Of a stretch of 45,224 nucleotides of DNA, positions 16,436-26,000 are shown in pieces. Each line of letters begins with the position of its first letter. The first letter of the stretch is position 1. The stretch lies in contig SVKC01000012.1 of NCBI GenBank assembly GCA_015068655.1, positions 1 through 45,224 on the forward strand, read 5' to 3'. The position numbers and the translations under genes were made by a program. The notes under the pieces were generated by a model, which was not told the origin of the DNA, did no database searches, and saw only the letters and a list, made by a program, of their open reading frames with translations. Source of the DNA: Oscillospiraceae bacterium. GTDB lineage: Bacteria; Bacillota; Clostridia; Monoglobales; Monoglobaceae.

Positions 16436-17248
16436 ATGGCAGTATACAGCAGCGAGAACAACTGTTTTTTTGAACATAAAACACATACCGAGCCAATGAC
16501 AATGCAAAGCGCCCACTATCACGACAGTCATGAGCTTTACTTTTTGAAAAAGGGCAGAACGAAATACTTCGTTGACAACGAAATATTCATACTTGAACCG
16601 GGGGATATGGTTTTTATCCCCAAATTTGTGTTCCACAAAACAGACAACGGTCAATGTACCGAGGTGGAGCGTCTGCGCTTTTCCTTTGGAGACGATTTTG
16701 CAGGCAAGGATTTTCAGAAATACATTGATGAGTTGAAGCAGAAGCGTTTTATCCGTATGCCTGACGACAGTCTTTCGGAGCTTGAAAACATTATTAACCG
16801 TCTTGAGACCGAGGGAACAAAAAAACAGAAAAACTACGCTGAGATGCAAAGACTTTGCTTTATGCAGATGTTGGTTCTCATTTCACGATACTGTACCACG
16901 AACTCCTCACATCTTACCCCGTCCGAGCAAACAATTCAGAATATTGCAAAATACATAAGTGAAAATTGCGGAATGGAATTGAGTCTCGAAGCTCTGTCAC
17001 GAAAATACGCTATGAGTCCAAGCCATCTTTGCCGTCTTTTCAAGAAAACAATCGGCATCGGGCTTTCAGAATATGTGAATATATCCCGTATCACAGCGGC
17101 GGAAAAGCTGTTGCAAGCCACCGACAAAACCGTAACCCAAATCGCCACCGAATGCGGCTTCAACGACAGCAACTATTTCGCAGCAGTATTCAAAAAGTAT
17201 AAGGGTACAACCCCGAAAAAATATTCCATGGAAAAACGCAAAAGCTAA
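16436..17248 (+). CDS. AraC family regulator, probable uxa operon regulator
   Basis: A 270-residue regulator. An N-terminal cupin domain (about 1-130: HYHDSHELYFLKKGRTKYFVDNE, EPGDMVFIPKFVFHKT) precedes a C-terminal AraC helix-turn-helix pair (about 170-265: LSLEALSRKYAMSPSHLCRLFKK, VTQIATECGFNDSNYFAAVFKK, GTTPKKY). The start at 16436 has AAGG eight bases upstream; the longer frame from 16400 covers the promoter. Divergent placement from uxaB strongly suggests it senses hexuronates or pectin fragments and controls the operon. That is inferred from position, not shown. Confidence 0.87.
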   Translation: MAVYSSENNCFFEHKTHTEPMTMQSAHYHDSHELYFLKKGRTKYFVDNEIFILEPGDMVFIPKFVFHKTDNGQCTEVERLRFSFGDDFAGKDFQKYIDELKQKRFIRMPDDSLSELENIINRLETEGTKKQKNYAEMQRLCFMQMLVLISRYCTTNSSHLTPSEQTIQNIAKYISENCGMELSLEALSRKYAMSPSHLCRLFKKTIGIGLSEYVNISRITAAEKLLQATDKTVTQIATECGFNDSNYFAAVFKKYKGTTPKKYSMEKRKS

Positions 17249-17319
17249 TCATACTTTTTTATTAATCTCCGTTTTCTGCGAAAAACCAAAGAAAAACTTG
17301 TATTTTTCTTTGAAATATG

Positions 17320-17348
17320 TTGACATTTCTTTGTTTCTGTTGTAAAAT
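17320..17348 (+). promoter_or_regulatory. Promoter of class II aldolase gene
   Basis: TTGACA (17320-17325), 17-base spacer, TAAAAT (17343-17348). The leader is about 60 bases, ending with AGGAGGAG before the ATG. Confidence 0.8.
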
Positions 17349-17415
17349 AATGCTAGTATATTAAAATTAGCTTTTTCAACGGCTTGTTCAAGCTGTTTGA
17401 CAAGGAGGAGACAAA

Positions 17416-18363
17416 ATGTTAGTTAATATGAACGAAGTTCTGAGACCTGCAAAAAAAGGTCACTACGCAGTAGGGCTTTTCAATGCAGTGAATCTGGAGC
17501 TTGCTCGCGGTATTATTGCTGCGGCTGAAAGTACAAGATCACCGGTTATTATGGGTTCGGCGGAAATTCTTCTTCCTTATGGACCTCTGGAAGAGATTTC
17601 ATATTATCTTATCCCTATGGCAAAGAAGGCTTCTGTTCCCGTTGTTGTTCATCTTGACCACGGTCTTACATATGACACTTGTGTGAAGGCTCTCAAGCTG
17701 GGCTTCAGCTCGGTTATGTATGATTGTTCGACAGATTCGTACGAGGAAAATGTACGCAAGGTAAAGGAAATGGCAGACATTGCCCATTCCTACGGTGCAA
17801 CAATTGAAGGCGAGCTTGGTCACGTTGGTGACAACGAAGGTTCAGCGGAAGGCAGTGACCATATGGCAGACCCCTCTGCCTTCTTCACAGATCCCGCTCT
17901 TGCAAAAGACTTTGTGGAAAAAACAGGAGTTGATGCACTTGCAATTGCTGTGGGCAATGCACACGGAGCTTACAAGCTGCCCCCCAAACTGGATTTTGAA
18001 AGAATTCGTACAATTGCAAAAACAGTTGATGTTCCCCTGGTTCTTCACGGTGGTTCAGGTCTCACAGACAACGACTTCCGTCAGGCAATTCAGGACGGTA
18101 TAAGCAAGGTCAATATTTTCACAGACATCAACGTTGCAGCCGTTGAAGCTGAGTTCAAGAAGTTCTCCGATATGAACAAAGGTATCATTGACCTTATTCC
18201 TGCGGCTGTGGAAGCAGTGAAGCTTGCAACAATGGAAAAAATGAAGCTGTTCAGCAGTGACGGCAAGGCAGACTGCAACAACGGCAGTTCAATGTCGGCT
18301 GAGGATCTTGAAAAGATTACAAAGCTCGTTGCAGCAGAGGTTGCAAAGTATTTGAACAAATAA
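17416..18363 (+). CDS. fba: Class II fructose-1,6-bisphosphate aldolase (or tagatose-bisphosphate aldolase)
   Basis: Zinc-dependent aldolase of 315 residues that cleaves ketose 1,6-bisphosphates to dihydroxyacetone phosphate and glyceraldehyde 3-phosphate. It has zinc-binding histidines in VVVHLDHG, AIAVGNAHG and LVLHGGSGL, the EGELGHVG active-site loop, and a DINVAA phosphate site. It is transcribed alone from a strong promoter with a strong terminator, fitting a glycolytic housekeeping role. GatY/KbaY-type tagatose-bisphosphate aldolases share these motifs. The nearby sugar genes leave that option open, and the symbol reflects the commoner case. Confidence 0.88.
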   Translation: MLVNMNEVLRPAKKGHYAVGLFNAVNLELARGIIAAAESTRSPVIMGSAEILLPYGPLEEISYYLIPMAKKASVPVVVHLDHGLTYDTCVKALKLGFSSVMYDCSTDSYEENVRKVKEMADIAHSYGATIEGELGHVGDNEGSAEGSDHMADPSAFFTDPALAKDFVEKTGVDALAIAVGNAHGAYKLPPKLDFERIRTIAKTVDVPLVLHGGSGLTDNDFRQAIQDGISKVNIFTDINVAAVEAEFKKFSDMNKGIIDLIPAAVEAVKLATMEKMKLFSSDGKADCNNGSSMSAEDLEKITKLVAAEVAKYLNK

Positions 18364-18373
18364 AGAGAAATCG

Positions 18374-18404
18374 GGGGTGTTGCTCAAAAGCAACACCCCT
18401 TTTG
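18374..18404. terminator. Terminator after aldolase gene
   Basis: GGGGTGTTGCT (18374-18384) pairs perfectly with AGCAACACCCC (18389-18399), followed by TTTTG. It stands between convergent genes. Confidence 0.88.
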
Positions 18405-18418
18405 TTATGTAACTTATT

Positions 18419-18925
18419 CTATTTCGTTGTGCTTCCGAAGCCACCGTTTCTCACATCTGTCACATCGTCATCCACAGTAATTCCGTATTCGGAAAAGATT
18501 CCCTGTGCAAACGCCTCGCCTTCTCTGATGTAAACCTTTTTTCCGTCTTTTGAATCGTTTGTTATTTTTATAAAAATATGACCTTCATTGTCTGAATAAT
18601 AATAATCGCTGTCAATAATACCTACTGTATTTGCAAGCTGAAGACGGTATTTGAAGCCCAGACCGCTTCTGGGATAAAGCTTCAGCACCCATCCTTCATC
18701 AATCTGTACACGGACACCTGTTGCGATTTTTGCAGACTCGCCCGGAGCAAGCTCAATATCCCTGAGGGCATAAAAATCATAACCCGCAGAACCTGACGTT
18801 GCACGCTTCGGTAGCTTCACCTTGTCATAAGCATCATACACACCGATACCTGTATCAAAGGCATCCATCCACCCAAAAACAAATTGCTCACGGCTCACCT
18901 TTTCAAACTTTGCAATTCTTTTCAT
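18419..18925 (-). CDS. dut: dUTP diphosphatase
   Basis: Hydrolyses dUTP to dUMP, keeping uracil out of DNA and feeding dTMP synthesis. The 168-residue protein has the trimeric dUTPase motifs: SAGYDFYA (motif 1), PRSGLGFK (motif 2), NTVGIIDSDYY (motif 3, catalytic Asp) and RNGGFGST (motif 5 P-loop-like tail). It is about 20 residues longer than the shortest bacterial forms because of an N-terminal extension (MKRIAKFEKVSREQF), a form seen in some Firmicutes. Its ATG overlaps the stop of the DUF554 gene by four bases, with AAGGAG inside that gene, so the two are translationally coupled. Confidence 0.93.
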   Translation of the reverse strand: MKRIAKFEKVSREQFVFGWMDAFDTGIGVYDAYDKVKLPKRATSGSAGYDFYALRDIELAPGESAKIATGVRVQIDEGWVLKLYPRSGLGFKYRLQLANTVGIIDSDYYYSDNEGHIFIKITNDSKDGKKVYIREGEAFAQGIFSEYGITVDDDVTDVRNGGFGSTTK

Positions 18926-19638
18926 AACACAAACTCCTTCAAAACATAATTATATAACTCTATCCCCCAATAAAAAGCCATTGGAAGAAAAATCGCAGGC
19001 ACAAAATTCATAACCTTCAGTTTTGTTATTTTCAGCATATTCAGGCTCAAGCCCACAATCAAAAGAGACCCCACGCAGGTCATTTCAGCAATAATAACCT
19101 CCGTAAGCACAGGTTCAAGAAAGCCTGCACAAAGAGTAATCGTCCCCTGATAAACAAGGACAAATGCAGCTGAAAGCATTACTCCAAAACCCATTGTTGA
19201 AGCAAGCACCATTGCCGCAAAGCAGTCAATGAGCGACTTTGCAAAAAGCGTTTCGTGATTTCCCGAAATACCGCTTTGAAGAGACCCGACAATGGTCATA
19301 GCTCCTACACAAAAGAGAAGACTTGCGGCAACAAAGCCCTTTGACACAGAACCCTTTTCACCGTTTTTGCTGACCTTTGCTTCAAGAAAATCACCAAGGC
19401 GATTCAGTCTTTTGTCAAGGTCGAGTCCTTCTCCAATCAGCGTTCCGATAGCCATAGAAAGAATAACCACCAAAATATTCTGACATTCAAAAGCACCGCT
19501 TATACCTATATACATCACGCAGAGTGCCAGAGCGTTCATTACGGCTGTATTAACTCTTTCAGACAGCCCTTTTTTCACAATCAGTCCAACTGCACTGCCC
19601 AAAATTACAGCGGCACAGTTGACCCACGTTCCAAGCAT
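18922..19638 (-). CDS. DUF554 family membrane protein
   Basis: A 238-residue membrane protein of the DUF554 (YdfK-like) family, whose role is not established; transport has been proposed. About six to seven hydrophobic segments are visible. The typical N-terminus LGTWVNCAAVILGSAVG and the segment GTLIGEGLDLDKRLNRLGD mark the family. The start at 19638 has AGGAGG upstream. A longer reading from 19764 runs into the feoB 3' end and was rejected. It follows feoB by 35 bp on the same strand and is coupled to dut. Confidence 0.85.
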   Translation of the reverse strand: MLGTWVNCAAVILGSAVGLIVKKGLSERVNTAVMNALALCVMYIGISGAFECQNILVVILSMAIGTLIGEGLDLDKRLNRLGDFLEAKVSKNGEKGSVSKGFVAASLLFCVGAMTIVGSLQSGISGNHETLFAKSLIDCFAAMVLASTMGFGVMLSAAFVLVYQGTITLCAGFLEPVLTEVIIAEMTCVGSLLIVGLSLNMLKITKLKVMNFVPAIFLPMAFYWGIELYNYVLKEFVL

Positions 19639-19673
19639 AATTTTTCCTCCTGCCAAAAACTCTTTTCTTTTGT

Positions 19674-21713
19674 TTAAAAAGCAAGCAAGCTTCCGATTCC
19701 GAAAGCCGCAACTGCACAAATCCACGCTGCAGCAAGCTGAATCAAAACAGCAATAGCGGTCCATTTCGCAGACCGTGTTTCACGGTGAATAACACCAATT
19801 GTTGCCGCACAAGGTATGTAAAGAAGGCAGAAAACCATCATTGAATAACCATTCACCGCCGTAAAGCCTTGATTGCCGAGTATTGCCGAAAGTGCTGACA
19901 TACCTTCTGCCGAAGCAATATTTCCAACACCAAAAAGCACACTCATACTGGAAACAACCACCTCTTTTGCGGCAATTCCTGAAATAAGTGCCACAACAAT
20001 CTGCCAATAACCAAGTCCCGCGGGAACAAGAAGCGGAGCAAGTATCTTGCCTATTATTGCCGCAAAGCTGAGGGACATATCCTCCACCATTCCCGAAGGT
20101 CCGAAGTTGAGAAGTGCCCAGAGTATAACCGATGCAACAAAAATAACAGTTCCCGCCTTTGTGATATAATCCTTCACCTTTCCGCTGACATAAACATAAA
20201 CAGTTCTTGAGCTTGGCATCTTGTATTCAGGAAGCTCAATCACAAGAGTATTCTCCCCATCCTTTTTTGAGAAAAGTGAGAATATTTTTGCAACTGTAAT
20301 AGCTACAACAATTCCAAGTATGTACATAGAAAAAGCTGCCGCAGCCGCCCATTTTCCGAAGAACATTTCGGAAAACAGCACATAAACAGGCAATCTTGCG
20401 CTGCAAGACATAAAGGGCGTAACCACAATTGTTCTCAATCTGTCCTTCGGATTTTCAAGAGCTCTTGACGCCATAATTGCAGGCACCGTACAACCAAATC
20501 CCAGAAGCATAGGTATAAAGGCACGTCCCGAAAGTCCTATCTTTGACATAATATCATCCATAATATATGCAACTCTCGCCATATATCCGCTGTCTTCAAG
20601 GAAAGCGAGAGCAACGAACAAAATTACAATATTAGGGAGGAAAGTGAGAATACCGCCGACCCCTGCAATAATACCATCCACAATCAGAGAAACAAGAAGC
20701 TGACTTGCCCCGATTCCTTCAAGCATTTCCGCACATCCGCCGGAGAACCAATCAAGTGCTGTTTCAAGGTACCCCTTCAGCCAATCACCGACCGCAAAGG
20801 TCAAGAAGAAAACTACTGCCATAATCCCGGCGAAAACCGGAAGCCCCCATACTCTGTGGGTCAGTATTCTGTCGGCACGGTCGGTTGCCGCCTCACGTTG
20901 GGACTTGTTCACAAGCACCTCGGCAATAATTTCTTCGATAAAATCGTATCTTTGATTTATAATCTCTTCCTCATAGCTCCTTTCCGCAATACCCGCAAGC
21001 TTGAGAGGATATTTCTCCATAATTTCCCCGTCTGCTTCAAGATACTTTATTGCATACCAGCGACGGTTTTCGATTTCAGGATACTTCACTTCAAGAAGCT
21101 CCGAAATTCTGTCAATCTTGTCTTCAATATCATCGCTGTAAACCATTGCAAATTCACCATGATGGTCGTGCATATGTCCGCCCGATGCATGATGATGCTC
21201 AATGTGATGATTCACTCCGTCAATATGATGAGCGACTGCGTGCATAAGAATGTTTATGCCCGTTCTTTTTCTGGCACTGACAGGCACAACAGGAATTCCC
21301 AGCATTTCAGGAAGTCTGTGAAGGTCAATTTCCATTCCCCTTGCCGCAACAATATCCATCATATTGAGAGCCATTACCACGGGCTTTCCCAGTTCAATAA
21401 GCTGAAGAGTCAGGTAAAGATTTCTTTCAAGAGCCGAGGCATCAACCACATTCACAATCACATCTGCCTCACCGCTCAGAACATAGTTTCTCGAAAGCTT
21501 TTCTTCCATTGTATACGAGGTAAGAGAATAAATTCCCGGCAAATCAACAAGATTGAGCTTCTGACCTTCAAAGGTCATAGTCCCCTCTTTTTTCTCTACC
21601 GTAACCCCGGGCCAGTTTGCAACCTTGAGGTTTGCACCGGTATAAGCATTGAAAAGGGTAGTCTTTCCGCAATTGGGGTTTCCGGCAAATGCTACACTAA
21701 CCAAGTCTCTCAT
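19674..21713 (-). CDS. feoB: Ferrous iron transporter B
   Basis: Fe(II) uptake protein of 679 residues in the cytoplasmic membrane. The N-terminal G-domain has G1 GNPNCGKTT (11-19), G3 DLPG (57-60), G4 NMMD (117-120) and G5 SARKR. A helical GDI-like region follows (about 190-275), then a membrane part with two Gate motifs rich in Gly and Cys (LGFGCTVPAIMASRAL and the later GIAAKEVVVSSMSVLFG). Unusual is a histidine-rich insert at residues 162-185 (11 His in 24) between G-domain and helical region. The ATG overlaps the feoA stop by four bases. No FeoC is seen downstream. Confidence 0.96.
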   Translation of the reverse strand: MRDLVSVAFAGNPNCGKTTLFNAYTGANLKVANWPGVTVEKKEGTMTFEGQKLNLVDLPGIYSLTSYTMEEKLSRNYVLSGEADVIVNVVDASALERNLYLTLQLIELGKPVVMALNMMDIVAARGMEIDLHRLPEMLGIPVVPVSARKRTGINILMHAVAHHIDGVNHHIEHHHASGGHMHDHHGEFAMVYSDDIEDKIDRISELLEVKYPEIENRRWYAIKYLEADGEIMEKYPLKLAGIAERSYEEEIINQRYDFIEEIIAEVLVNKSQREAATDRADRILTHRVWGLPVFAGIMAVVFFLTFAVGDWLKGYLETALDWFSGGCAEMLEGIGASQLLVSLIVDGIIAGVGGILTFLPNIVILFVALAFLEDSGYMARVAYIMDDIMSKIGLSGRAFIPMLLGFGCTVPAIMASRALENPKDRLRTIVVTPFMSCSARLPVYVLFSEMFFGKWAAAAAFSMYILGIVVAITVAKIFSLFSKKDGENTLVIELPEYKMPSSRTVYVYVSGKVKDYITKAGTVIFVASVILWALLNFGPSGMVEDMSLSFAAIIGKILAPLLVPAGLGYWQIVVALISGIAAKEVVVSSMSVLFGVGNIASAEGMSALSAILGNQGFTAVNGYSMMVFCLLYIPCAATIGVIHRETRSAKWTAIAVLIQLAAAWICAVAAFGIGSLLAF

Positions 21714-21946
21714 CTTGCGTCTCCCCCTTTCTTCTCAACCTCAATACTATCCGCAAATGCACCTCCGAGTGCAAATCTTGTACCTCTCACCTTGACAATT
21801 TTCGTTCCCGATTTTTTTGAATTAAGAATCTCAAGCTTCGAACCGACAGTCATTCCAAGAATTTGAAGATGGCTTTTCGCCTTATGCTCAAGGTCAATAG
21901 CTTTCACTGTATACATTTCACCGATTTTTCCGTCACTAAGCTTCAT
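21710..21946 (-). CDS. feoA: Ferrous iron transport protein A
   Basis: A 78-residue SH3-like protein that supports FeoB, probably by contacting its cytosolic domain. It has the family pattern KIGEMYTVKAID, then HLQILGMTVGSKLEIL and FALGGAFADSIEVEK. The start at 21946 (MKLSDGK) has GGGAG six bases upstream; ATG 21952 directly abuts that site. It overlaps the upstream glycosyltransferase gene by 11 bases and feoB by four, so the group is tightly coupled. Confidence 0.92.
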   Translation of the reverse strand: MKLSDGKIGEMYTVKAIDLEHKAKSHLQILGMTVGSKLEILNSKKSGTKIVKVRGTRFALGGAFADSIEVEKKGGDAR

Positions 21947-23066
21947 CTTCATCTCCCTTTTCAATACCGAGCTTTATTACAAAATCAACAAAGTCTTTTG
22001 TAGCCTGCGGCTTTCCCAGACTTTTTACCATTTCACTCATATTCCTGAGCCGCACCTCATTGGAAAACATCTGAAACAGAGCCTCGTCAATGGGGAAGGT
22101 TGAGCTTATCTTGAACGCCGCACCATTGTTGAGAAGAAACTCAACATTTCTGTCCTCCTGACCGGGAATAGGATTTGCCATAATCATCGGAAGTCCCTTA
22201 GCAAGAGCCTCGCTTGTGGTAAGACCTCCCGGCTTTGTCACAATACAGTCTGCCGCATCCATAAACATATGAATCTGGTCTGAATAACCATAATTAAAAA
22301 TTTTGTGTTCGAACTCCATTTTGTCTATTCGTTTTTTTAGTCGCTCATTGTAACCGCAAACCGAAAGAATCTGAAAATCAAAATCAGCCTCATCCAGTTT
22401 TTTTATCATACTTCCGATTTTGCCGTAGCCCATACTTCCGCTCATAACAAGAATGGTGGTCTTGTCTTCAAGTCCCAGTATTTTGCGAGCTTCCTGCTTG
22501 TCGGTTTTCTTTGCAAATCTGGGATTTATGGGAATACCCGTAGGAACAATTTCATCCTCCGAAATCCCCTTTTTCTTCGCCTGATTGCACAAAAGCTCAC
22601 TGGCAAGAACATAATAATCCATAGGGGCTTCTTCCCAGTACGGATGCATAGTGAAGTCCGTAACAATTCCTACCGTCCTTATGCCCGCATCAAGCTTGTT
22701 TGCAACATAACTTACCATAATCGCCGCAAAAACATGGGTACAGACAATAACATCAGGTTTGTAATCCTCTACAAATTTCACAAGCTTTCTTGCAAGAATA
22801 CCGTTCAAAAACTTTGCAAACATACTGTCATGACTTTCCGTATCCCGTTTTTCAACCAAACGATATCCCTTTCCGTAAACCTTCGGAAGACGTTTTGTGG
22901 ACACAAGGTATCCTCGGTTTATGGTATCCTTGAGAACAGGCGTAATATACTCAAACGCATCAATGGAAACAGATTCTATATCCTTTTCCGAAAGGGCATC
23001 GCAAAGCACGTTCGCAACCTGATTATGCCCCTGACCTGTCGTAACCGTAAAAATAAGAACCTTCAT
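21936..23066 (-). CDS. Processive diacylglycerol glycosyltransferase-like protein (GT28, MGDG synthase family)
   Basis: A 376-residue glycosyltransferase with an N-terminal MGDG-synthase domain (about 1-165: VTTGQGHNQVANVLCDAL, DVIVCTHVFAA, GIVTDFTMHPYW) and a C-terminal GT28 domain (about 190-370: ILVMSGSMGYGKI, DCIVTKPGGLTTSEALAKGLPMI with the UDP-sugar site). These are features of UgtP/MgdA-type enzymes that glucosylate or galactosylate diacylglycerol at the inner membrane face for glycolipids and lipoteichoic acid anchors. The start at 23066 has GAGGAGG upstream, inside the 3' end region of addA. The exact sugar and acceptor are not certain. Confidence 0.85.
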   Translation of the reverse strand: MKVLIFTVTTGQGHNQVANVLCDALSEKDIESVSIDAFEYITPVLKDTINRGYLVSTKRLPKVYGKGYRLVEKRDTESHDSMFAKFLNGILARKLVKFVEDYKPDVIVCTHVFAAIMVSYVANKLDAGIRTVGIVTDFTMHPYWEEAPMDYYVLASELLCNQAKKKGISEDEIVPTGIPINPRFAKKTDKQEARKILGLEDKTTILVMSGSMGYGKIGSMIKKLDEADFDFQILSVCGYNERLKKRIDKMEFEHKIFNYGYSDQIHMFMDAADCIVTKPGGLTTSEALAKGLPMIMANPIPGQEDRNVEFLLNNGAAFKISSTFPIDEALFQMFSNEVRLRNMSEMVKSLGKPQATKDFVDFVIKLGIEKGDEDEA

Positions 23067-23070
23067 ATTG

Positions 23071-26000
23071 TTATTCCTCCTCATTGGGAATGGAAACTGC
23101 TTCTCCGCAGTTCAAAAAATAAAGATAACATTCATCAACAGCTCTTCCCGTAATCTCTTTGAGAGCTTTTTTGTAATACTTCATCTGAATCTTGTACTTT
23201 TCAGAGGCTTTTTCCGCCCCCTCACGATTGGCTACTCTGTCTGTCTTGTAATCCAACAAAACTATGCGTCCGTCCTCTTCTTCAAAAAAGCAATCTATTG
23301 TTCCCTGAAGAAGTATTTCCGCATCAAGGCCGTTTCCGAAAAGGTTATCTGACGTATCACTGGTATAAAAGCTGAACTCTGTTTCACGTCTTACTGCATT
23401 TTTCAGCCTTTTGCCAAGAGCCCCCGAAAAGAAATCCGAAAGCTTTCTGCAGTCCACAGCCTCAGCCTGACTTCTGCTCAAAATTTTTTCATTGAGAAGC
23501 CGCTGTACCGTCTTTTCCACATCCGAAGCCGTTTCAATCTCACATGGGTCAAGCATCTGCATAACAAAATGAACCACTGTACCACGTTCTGCACCTGTTA
23601 TTTTTTTTGGTTCTGCCATTTCACCGCTTCTGAGCGGCTCAATCAAAGGAACATAATCCCCGTCATCATCCTGCATTCTCTTCACCTCGCTGACCGACAG
23701 CTTCAACGGAAGTGTTGCCAGAGATTTTCGTGAATAATCAAAGTTAAGTCTTTTTTCCGCTTCCGCCCAAAGCTTTTCGTCATCTTTCGTGTCTTCAAAG
23801 GTCTCCGAAGCTCTGCACACATCATCAAATCTTACGTCATCTGCGTTTTCATAAAGGTACAGCTTCAAACCAAATCCTGCATCGTGCCGTACACCGTATT
23901 CCGAAATATCACAATATTCCCGAAGCTTTTTCATATCGGGATGCAGCATAAAAGCCGCCACAAGCCAATCTCTGTACGAATGAAGCTTTTTTACATACCC
24001 GGACGGAACTGTTCCGTCATCAAAAATTGCCGGACTTTTCCACTTTTTGTCATTTCGTTTGAAGGGAGCTGTAATAATGAGCTTTTCCCTTGCACGGGTA
24101 AGCGCAACATAAAGAAGTCGCATTTCCTCCGACAGCATATCCGCCTTGAGCTTTCCGCCCACAAGAGTTTTTGAAAGAGACGGATACCTCACACGCATTT
24201 TGGTATCAACAAATTCTGCGCCCAAGCCCCCTTGCTCATCCCACACAATTGCGCTGTATGCGTCCTTGAGATTGAACTCATTTGCTGTTCCCGTCAGAAA
24301 CACAACAGGAAATTCAAGACCCTTTGACTTGTGTATACTCATTATCCGCACAACATTTTCGCCTTCACCGAAAACCTTTGCCGGTGTCATATCCTTTTCT
24401 TCAAGTCGCATTGTTTCTATATAATTCATAAAGCTGAAAAGACCGCTCATCTTTGTATGTTCAAATTCGTTTGCACGCTCCAAAAGAACATCCAGATTTG
24501 CCTGACGCTCTCTTCCGTGGCTCAAAGAGCCAACATATGCATAATATCCGAAATCATAAAGTATGCGGCAAATAAGGCGGTCAACGCCCGCAGTTTCCGC
24601 TTCCTTCCGAAGAGCTTCAAGCTCACAAAGAAACTCTTTCGCCTTTTCGTTACCGTCGGTTGCCGCCCTTTGGACAGCATCAAAAAACATTCCTTCAGGC
24701 AGTTTTGTTCTCATAACCGCAAGGTCGTCGGGCGAAAAGCCCCATATAGGTGAACGCATTACGGCAATCAATGGAATATCCTGTCTGGGATTGTCAATAA
24801 TCTGCAAAAAAGCAAGCACCGTCTGGATTTCAAGAGCGCCTAGATAGCTGTGTCCCACCTCGGAATAAACAGGTATACCCTTTTCCTCGAACACCTGTTC
24901 GAAAATTGGTGCAACATCCTTGGTTTTTCGCATAAGAATAACCATATCCCGAAGCTGAACCGTTCTCATTTTTTCGGTTTCCTTGTCCCATATTTGAAAA
25001 CCGCTTTCCAGCATTTCGCATATTCTCGTTGCCGCAACCCGTGCTTCAAGCTCAGTCTTGTCAAAAAGCTCTTCATCACGGCTGTGCTGACAAATCATAT
25101 GCAGTTCTGTATCAAAACAAGAGGCATCTTCCGTATCAGGGTACTGTGCCCCCCGGATAAGAAATTCCTCTTCGGTATATTCAATATTTCCCACCTCAGG
25201 GGACATAACCGCCTCAAAAACAAAGTTAACCGTATCCACAACATTCTGACGGCTTCTGAAATTATTGAAAAGCCGTATGAGGTGTCCCTGTTCCTCACTT
25301 TTGCCATAAAGCTCATACTTATCCGAGAAAAGCTTGGGAACAGCGTTTCTGAACTTGTAAATACTTTGTTTCAGGTCGCCTACCATAAAAATATTTTTAT
25401 TTTCTCTTGAAACGGTCTTGAATATCAAGTCCTGAATATTGTTGGTATCCTGATATTCGTCAACCAGTATTGCCTTTATTTTTTCACGAAGCTTCAAAGC
25501 AACCTCTGTTTCACTGCCGTTTTTGCTTACAAGAAGATTCAGCATCTCATGCTCAAGGTCATTGAAATCAAGAAGACTTTTTTCCCGCTTTCTTCTTGTA
25601 TAACATCTGTCCAGCATCAGTACAAGGTTTTTGAGCGTTCTTATGCCGGGATAAATTTTCTGTATACGTTCAACAACCTTTTCGCTGTCTGTGCTGAAGC
25701 AATCCTTCAAATCATCCACAATTCCCGTAGCCGCACTACGGAGACACTTTATTCTGTTCTGTGCCTGTTCTATGTCCTTTTCAGGCTTTGTGGCACCCCT
25801 GAAGGTTGCATACTTCAATGTACCCAGTGCCGCCCTCACGGAATCATAATCATCTTTGTCCATATGGTCAAACATTCTCTTTGTGTTTGCAATCTCATCG
25901 TCAAAAAACGTAACATACTTGTGGTCCGACGGAAGAGTTTTTTCGACCAGCTCAACAATGCGGTCATAAATTCCAAGCACTTCCCTTTCTGCACGCTCAA

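Noticed and set aside
20856-21866. 336-residue frame on the plus strand opposite feoB
   Set aside because: It is an antisense shadow of feoB/feoA, with no start signal and an implausible composition.
24331-24753. Plus-strand frames opposite addA
   Set aside because: They are shadows of addA's codon pattern, and no family features are visible.
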